Assembly: GCA_035516155.1 (NCBI GenBank)
Contig: DATJAP010000029.1
Coordinates: forward strand, 1-64,000
DNA length: 64,000 nucleotides
From: JAJYKN01 sp035516155
GTDB taxonomy: Bacteria; Nitrospirota; UBA9217
Reading direction: 5' to 3'
Shown in pieces: positions 61,664 to 64,000 of the stretch (its first letter is position 1; each line of letters starts with the position of its first letter). Position numbers and translations under genes: made by a program. The notes beneath the pieces were generated by a model. It did not search any database. It was not told where the DNA came from and was given only the letters and a program-made list of their open reading frames with translations.

Positions 61664-62106
61664 TTCGGTAAATACCATAAAACCAGACATTTATTCCGGA
61701 TATTTTAACGGCCGATGAGGAATTTAAAACCAATGAATAATATATGGCTGTTTAAACACATTATAATTTTAGATCATCATTGGAATTCCATCCTTTTATG
61801 CCCCAGAAACATTACCGACCATACCCTTGACACAATACGCTTTACTGCTTGCTATTCAGCAATATTTATTGTAATCTTTTTCGAATTAAAAAGACCTCGT
61901 AGCATAGTGGCATACGTGTTATTTAATCCCAATCGGTACCGAAAAAGGAGGCAACATTTGCAGTGCTTCTTCTTAATTTAGAAATATGGTAATCCGGTTC
62001 ATACATCTTCCTGACAATATTATATTTCAAGAAGCCCTTATGAAGGCATGGAACTTCATGAAGTCTGGCAGTGAAGGAAGAGACGTTAAAGCGAGGTCAA
62101 TGAATA
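61664..62106. other. AT-rich gap before the TIR gene
   Basis: No gene is supported. An 88-residue frame at 61715-61981 has low-complexity, non-protein-like composition. An ATGAAG...CTTCAT hairpin (about 62040-62060) lies in the leader region of the TIR gene; no clear promoter was found. Confidence 0.4.
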
Positions 62107-63462
62107 ATGGGCGAGAAAGCGGTCAGGCTATTTTACAGCTATTCTCACAAAGATGAGATGTTCAGAGACGCGTTGGAAACGCACCTTTCGATACTCAAAC
62201 GACAAGGGCTCATTGAGGATTGGTATGATCGAAATATTTTACCGGGGGAAAATTGGAAATCTGAAATTGACAACCATATTAATGAAGCGGATGTTATTCT
62301 GCTGCTTGTGAGTCCTGATTTTATAGCTTCGGAATATTGTTACGGGAAAGAACTGAGTAAAGCTCTGGAACGCTATGAATCAGGTCAAGCCGAAGTGGTT
62401 CCGATTATCGTGCGGCCGGTCGATTGGACGGATTCGCCATTCTCTAAACTACAGGCGCTTCCACGGGATGGCAGGCCCATAACAACATGGTCAAACGGCG
62501 ATGAAGCATGGCTTGAAGCTGAGAAGGGAATAAAAAAATGCATAGAAAACGTTATTCATAAAAAAGCAGCATCTCTCCGTCCGCATCAAGAAAATCCCGT
62601 TATTCTGAGAAGTCTGGTTGGCGATGAATTCCGACGAATCGAATCTCTTTTTGACGGGAAGAGAAAATTTAGCGGCACCTCAACAGGATTTAATGATCTG
62701 GACCGGCTGGTTGATGGGATTCATCCTGGTGACATCCTGTTGATTGCGGGGCGACCCTCTATGGGAAAATCCGATTTCGTCATAAATATAGCGAAGCAGG
62801 TTTCACTAGAATCCTCGAAGTCGGTTGTGTATTTTTCTATGCGAAAAGAGCTTGATCAAATTCAAAGACGATTTCTGGCCTCTGAAAGCAACGTTCCCCT
62901 ATCCAGAATTATTCGTGGTGATATTAAGGAATCAGACTGGGCAAACCTGGCACGCGCTGCGGGGCTCCTTGCTGAAATGCCCATCTATATCGACGGCAGT
63001 CCGAAACAAACAGACGATGAAATAGCCGCACGAGTTAAGAAACACAAAGAGATCCATGAACTTGGACTGGTTGTTATTGACGGCATTGAACACGTTAACT
63101 CTGCAAAAAAGCAGTCAATCCAAAGCCTGGAGAGAGGATTGATCATTGCTGCTATTCAAGGAATCGCCAGAGACGAAAGGATTCCTGTCCTTTTAACTGC
63201 CAATACCTCTCGTGACCATGAGCTACGCGGGGACAAGCGGCCAGTCATACGGGATCTTGATGAATGGGAAATGCTCGCATCGGATGCTGCTCATATTGTA
63301 ATTTTTTTATATCGTGACGAGGTGTACAACGTAGATTCGCCACATAAAGGAACAACGGAAGTAATAGTGGCAAAGAATGACTATGGGCCGGCGGCAACGA
63401 TCCGACTCGCATATTTTCCTGAATATTGCTTGTTTGAAAATGCCGCAGGTACGGATACATAG
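62107..63462 (+). CDS. TIR domain fused to DnaB-type RecA domain
   Basis: Residues 1 to about 155 form a TIR domain (VRLFYSYSHKDEMFR; ADVILLLVSPDFIASEYC), with glutamate 82 in YCYGKEL at the usual NADase position. Residues about 185-451 align with the C-terminal RecA domain of DnaB (TGFNDLDRLVDGIHPGD; Walker A GRPSMGKSDF at 215-224; LVVIDGIEHV; DKRPVIRDL; IFLYRDEVY). The N-terminal DnaB domain is absent. The catalytic Glu of DnaB (FSLE) is Arg 246, and the arginine-finger position (GKQRNGP) is Asp 425, so helicase activity is doubtful. A nucleotide-binding oligomer that activates TIR NAD cleavage, as in abortive infection, is inferred. GAGG lies 10 bases upstream. Confidence 0.88.
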   Translation: MGEKAVRLFYSYSHKDEMFRDALETHLSILKRQGLIEDWYDRNILPGENWKSEIDNHINEADVILLLVSPDFIASEYCYGKELSKALERYESGQAEVVPIIVRPVDWTDSPFSKLQALPRDGRPITTWSNGDEAWLEAEKGIKKCIENVIHKKAASLRPHQENPVILRSLVGDEFRRIESLFDGKRKFSGTSTGFNDLDRLVDGIHPGDILLIAGRPSMGKSDFVINIAKQVSLESSKSVVYFSMRKELDQIQRRFLASESNVPLSRIIRGDIKESDWANLARAAGLLAEMPIYIDGSPKQTDDEIAARVKKHKEIHELGLVVIDGIEHVNSAKKQSIQSLERGLIIAAIQGIARDERIPVLLTANTSRDHELRGDKRPVIRDLDEWEMLASDAAHIVIFLYRDEVYNVDSPHKGTTEVIVAKNDYGPAATIRLAYFPEYCLFENAAGTDT

Positions 63463-63472
63463 GTCAAGCGTG

Positions 63473-63530
63473 TATTTGGATTTACTGGTTGATATTGATT
63501 TATTTGGGTATTCGGATTTATTGGTTGATA
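63473..63530. repeat. Imperfect direct repeat, 36-bp period
   Basis: A 22-base unit at about 63473-63494 recurs at about 63509-63530 with two mismatches, and a partial related copy (GATTTATTTGGGTA) lies between. It is just downstream of the TIR-DnaB gene. It is too short and too irregular to be a CRISPR array. Confidence 0.55.
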
Positions 63531-63581
63531 ACGAAGAGTTAACAACCTAAATACTTGATTATATGTACATTTTATCACTGG

Positions 63582-63610
63582 TGTACAAACGTTCACTTGT
63601 ATGCTATAAT
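63582..63610 (+). promoter_or_regulatory. Candidate promoter upstream of the recombinase
   Basis: TGTACA (63582-63587), a 17-base spacer and TATAAT (63605-63610) are followed by AAGGAAAGGGG at 63621-63630. The first codons after this site end after four residues, so it probably drives the genes at 63747 and 63865. Confidence 0.45.
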
Positions 63611-63746
63611 TACCATAATAAGGAAAGGGGTACACCGAGCCGTGCCCTGCATTTAAGGGTTAAAATATCGTTCTCCAGCATAATAGCAAGAATGTAACAA
63701 CATATTCAAAGCATAGGTATCGATCCCGGTAAAATTAACGACTTCT

Positions 63747-63848
63747 ATGGCAACGATCTTCGGTGAAGGCATGGACTATAGTGTTGAAACACCTAACGTC
63801 ATTACTATGACCAAGAAGGAACGCATTTCGGGAGCGATCAAACAGTAA
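63747..63848 (+). CDS. Possible 33-residue protein before the recombinase
   Basis: ATG 63747 opens a short frame (MATIFGEGMDYSVETPN, then TMTKKERISGAIKQ) that stops 16 bases before the recombinase start. Its composition is protein-like and its spacing fits an operon, but there is no good ribosome-binding site. It could be a small accessory protein or chance. Confidence 0.3.
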   Translation: MATIFGEGMDYSVETPNVITMTKKERISGAIKQ

Positions 63849-63864
63849 ATCCGGATACCCTATT

Positions 63865-64000
63865 ATGGCAGAGTTATTCTTTACAACAGACGATTTTAAA
63901 GTAAACGGAACGTCTAAACCGGACATTCCTTTCCTTGTCGATAAGAACATGGAACCGATAGACGTCGTGGATCGGTGGTTTTACCATGTTGCATTGGTGT
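63865..64000 (+). CDS. Probable tyrosine recombinase, N-terminal fragment
   Basis: The frame from ATG 63865 runs off the window after 45 codons (MAELFFTTDDFKVNG, then PDIPFLVDKNMEPIDVVDRWF). The FLVDxNMEPIxxVxxWxxHLA-like pattern is that of the SAM-like N-terminal domain of a group of tyrosine-type site-specific integrases. The catalytic domain is outside the window, so the call is by N-terminal resemblance only. It would fit the edge of a mobile defence island. Confidence 0.5.
   Translation, partial: MAELFFTTDDFKVNGTSKPDIPFLVDKNMEPIDVVDRWFYHVALV

Noticed and set aside
61715..61981. 88-residue frame before the TIR gene
   Set aside because: Low-complexity composition, no ribosome-binding site and no recognisable fold.
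63473..63530. Repeats considered as a CRISPR start
   Set aside because: Only two units plus a fragment, imperfect, and spacing too short for spacers; no cas genes.

Overview
The window looks like chromosome from an anaerobic, dissimilatory sulfate-reducing bacterium. The aprB-aprA-qmoA-qmoB-qmoC block at the left end is the reductive-type APS reductase module with its quinone-linked electron carrier. A proton-pumping pyrophosphatase, a PerR / flavodiiron protein / rubredoxin oxygen-defence group, a glutaredoxin-FTR pair, a mixed-substrate phosphofructokinase and an F-type ATP synthase operon with two b-type subunits all fit a Nitrospirota (Thermodesulfovibrionia-like) or Desulfobacterota sulfate reducer. 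The lineage is an inference from gene content; no rRNA or tRNA gene was seen.

Layout. 1-7.8 kb: aprBA and qmoABC (APS to sulfite, electrons from the menaquinone pool), then a CBS-domain protein. 8-16.7 kb: hppA, two HD-domain proteins, a YkgJ-type cysteine-cluster protein, guaA, a TauE/SafE permease and a divergent glutaredoxin-FTR catalytic subunit pair. 17-24.5 kb: a looser accessory stretch with an Slp-like lipoprotein whose signal region is out of frame, a glycine-rich secreted protein next to a DUF2950 protein, IS3 and IS630 remnants, a B12-binding radical SAM enzyme and a lone STAS protein. 24.5-29.6 kb, minus strand: nadB, a lipoprotein, uvrA. 30-36.3 kb: atpF'-F-H-A-G-D-C. 36.3-38.7 kb: PerR with a near-consensus Per box over its own promoter, flavodiiron protein, rubredoxin. 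39-46 kb: a cell-envelope polysaccharide group (HEAT-repeat membrane protein, family-2 glycosyltransferase, YaiO-like TPR/beta-barrel protein, LtaS/OpgB-like sulfatase) and a small amidohydrolase. 46.7-48.8 kb: a truncated and a complete copy of pfkA.

From 48.9 kb to the right end the window becomes a defence island, more AT-rich from about 56.8 kb: a type I restriction-modification operon hsdM-hsdS-hsdR whose last gene overlaps an apparently intact ISL3-family transposase by ATGA, a small charged protein, an RHS-repeat remnant, a TrlF-like PHP/SMC-type ATPase behind a promoter carrying a perfect 17-bp palindrome, a membrane-anchored Mrr-type nuclease with a palindrome in its leader, and a TIR domain fused to a DnaB-type RecA domain. 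The island runs out of the window into the 5' end of what looks like a tyrosine recombinase.

The strongest candidate for an undescribed system is the TIR-DnaB fusion (62107-63462). The TIR domain takes the place of the DnaB N-terminal domain and keeps its likely NADase glutamate. The RecA domain keeps Walker A but has lost residues needed for helicase turnover, which suggests a nucleotide-gated oligomerisation platform for TIR activation. Second is the hsdMSR-transposase four-gene chain.
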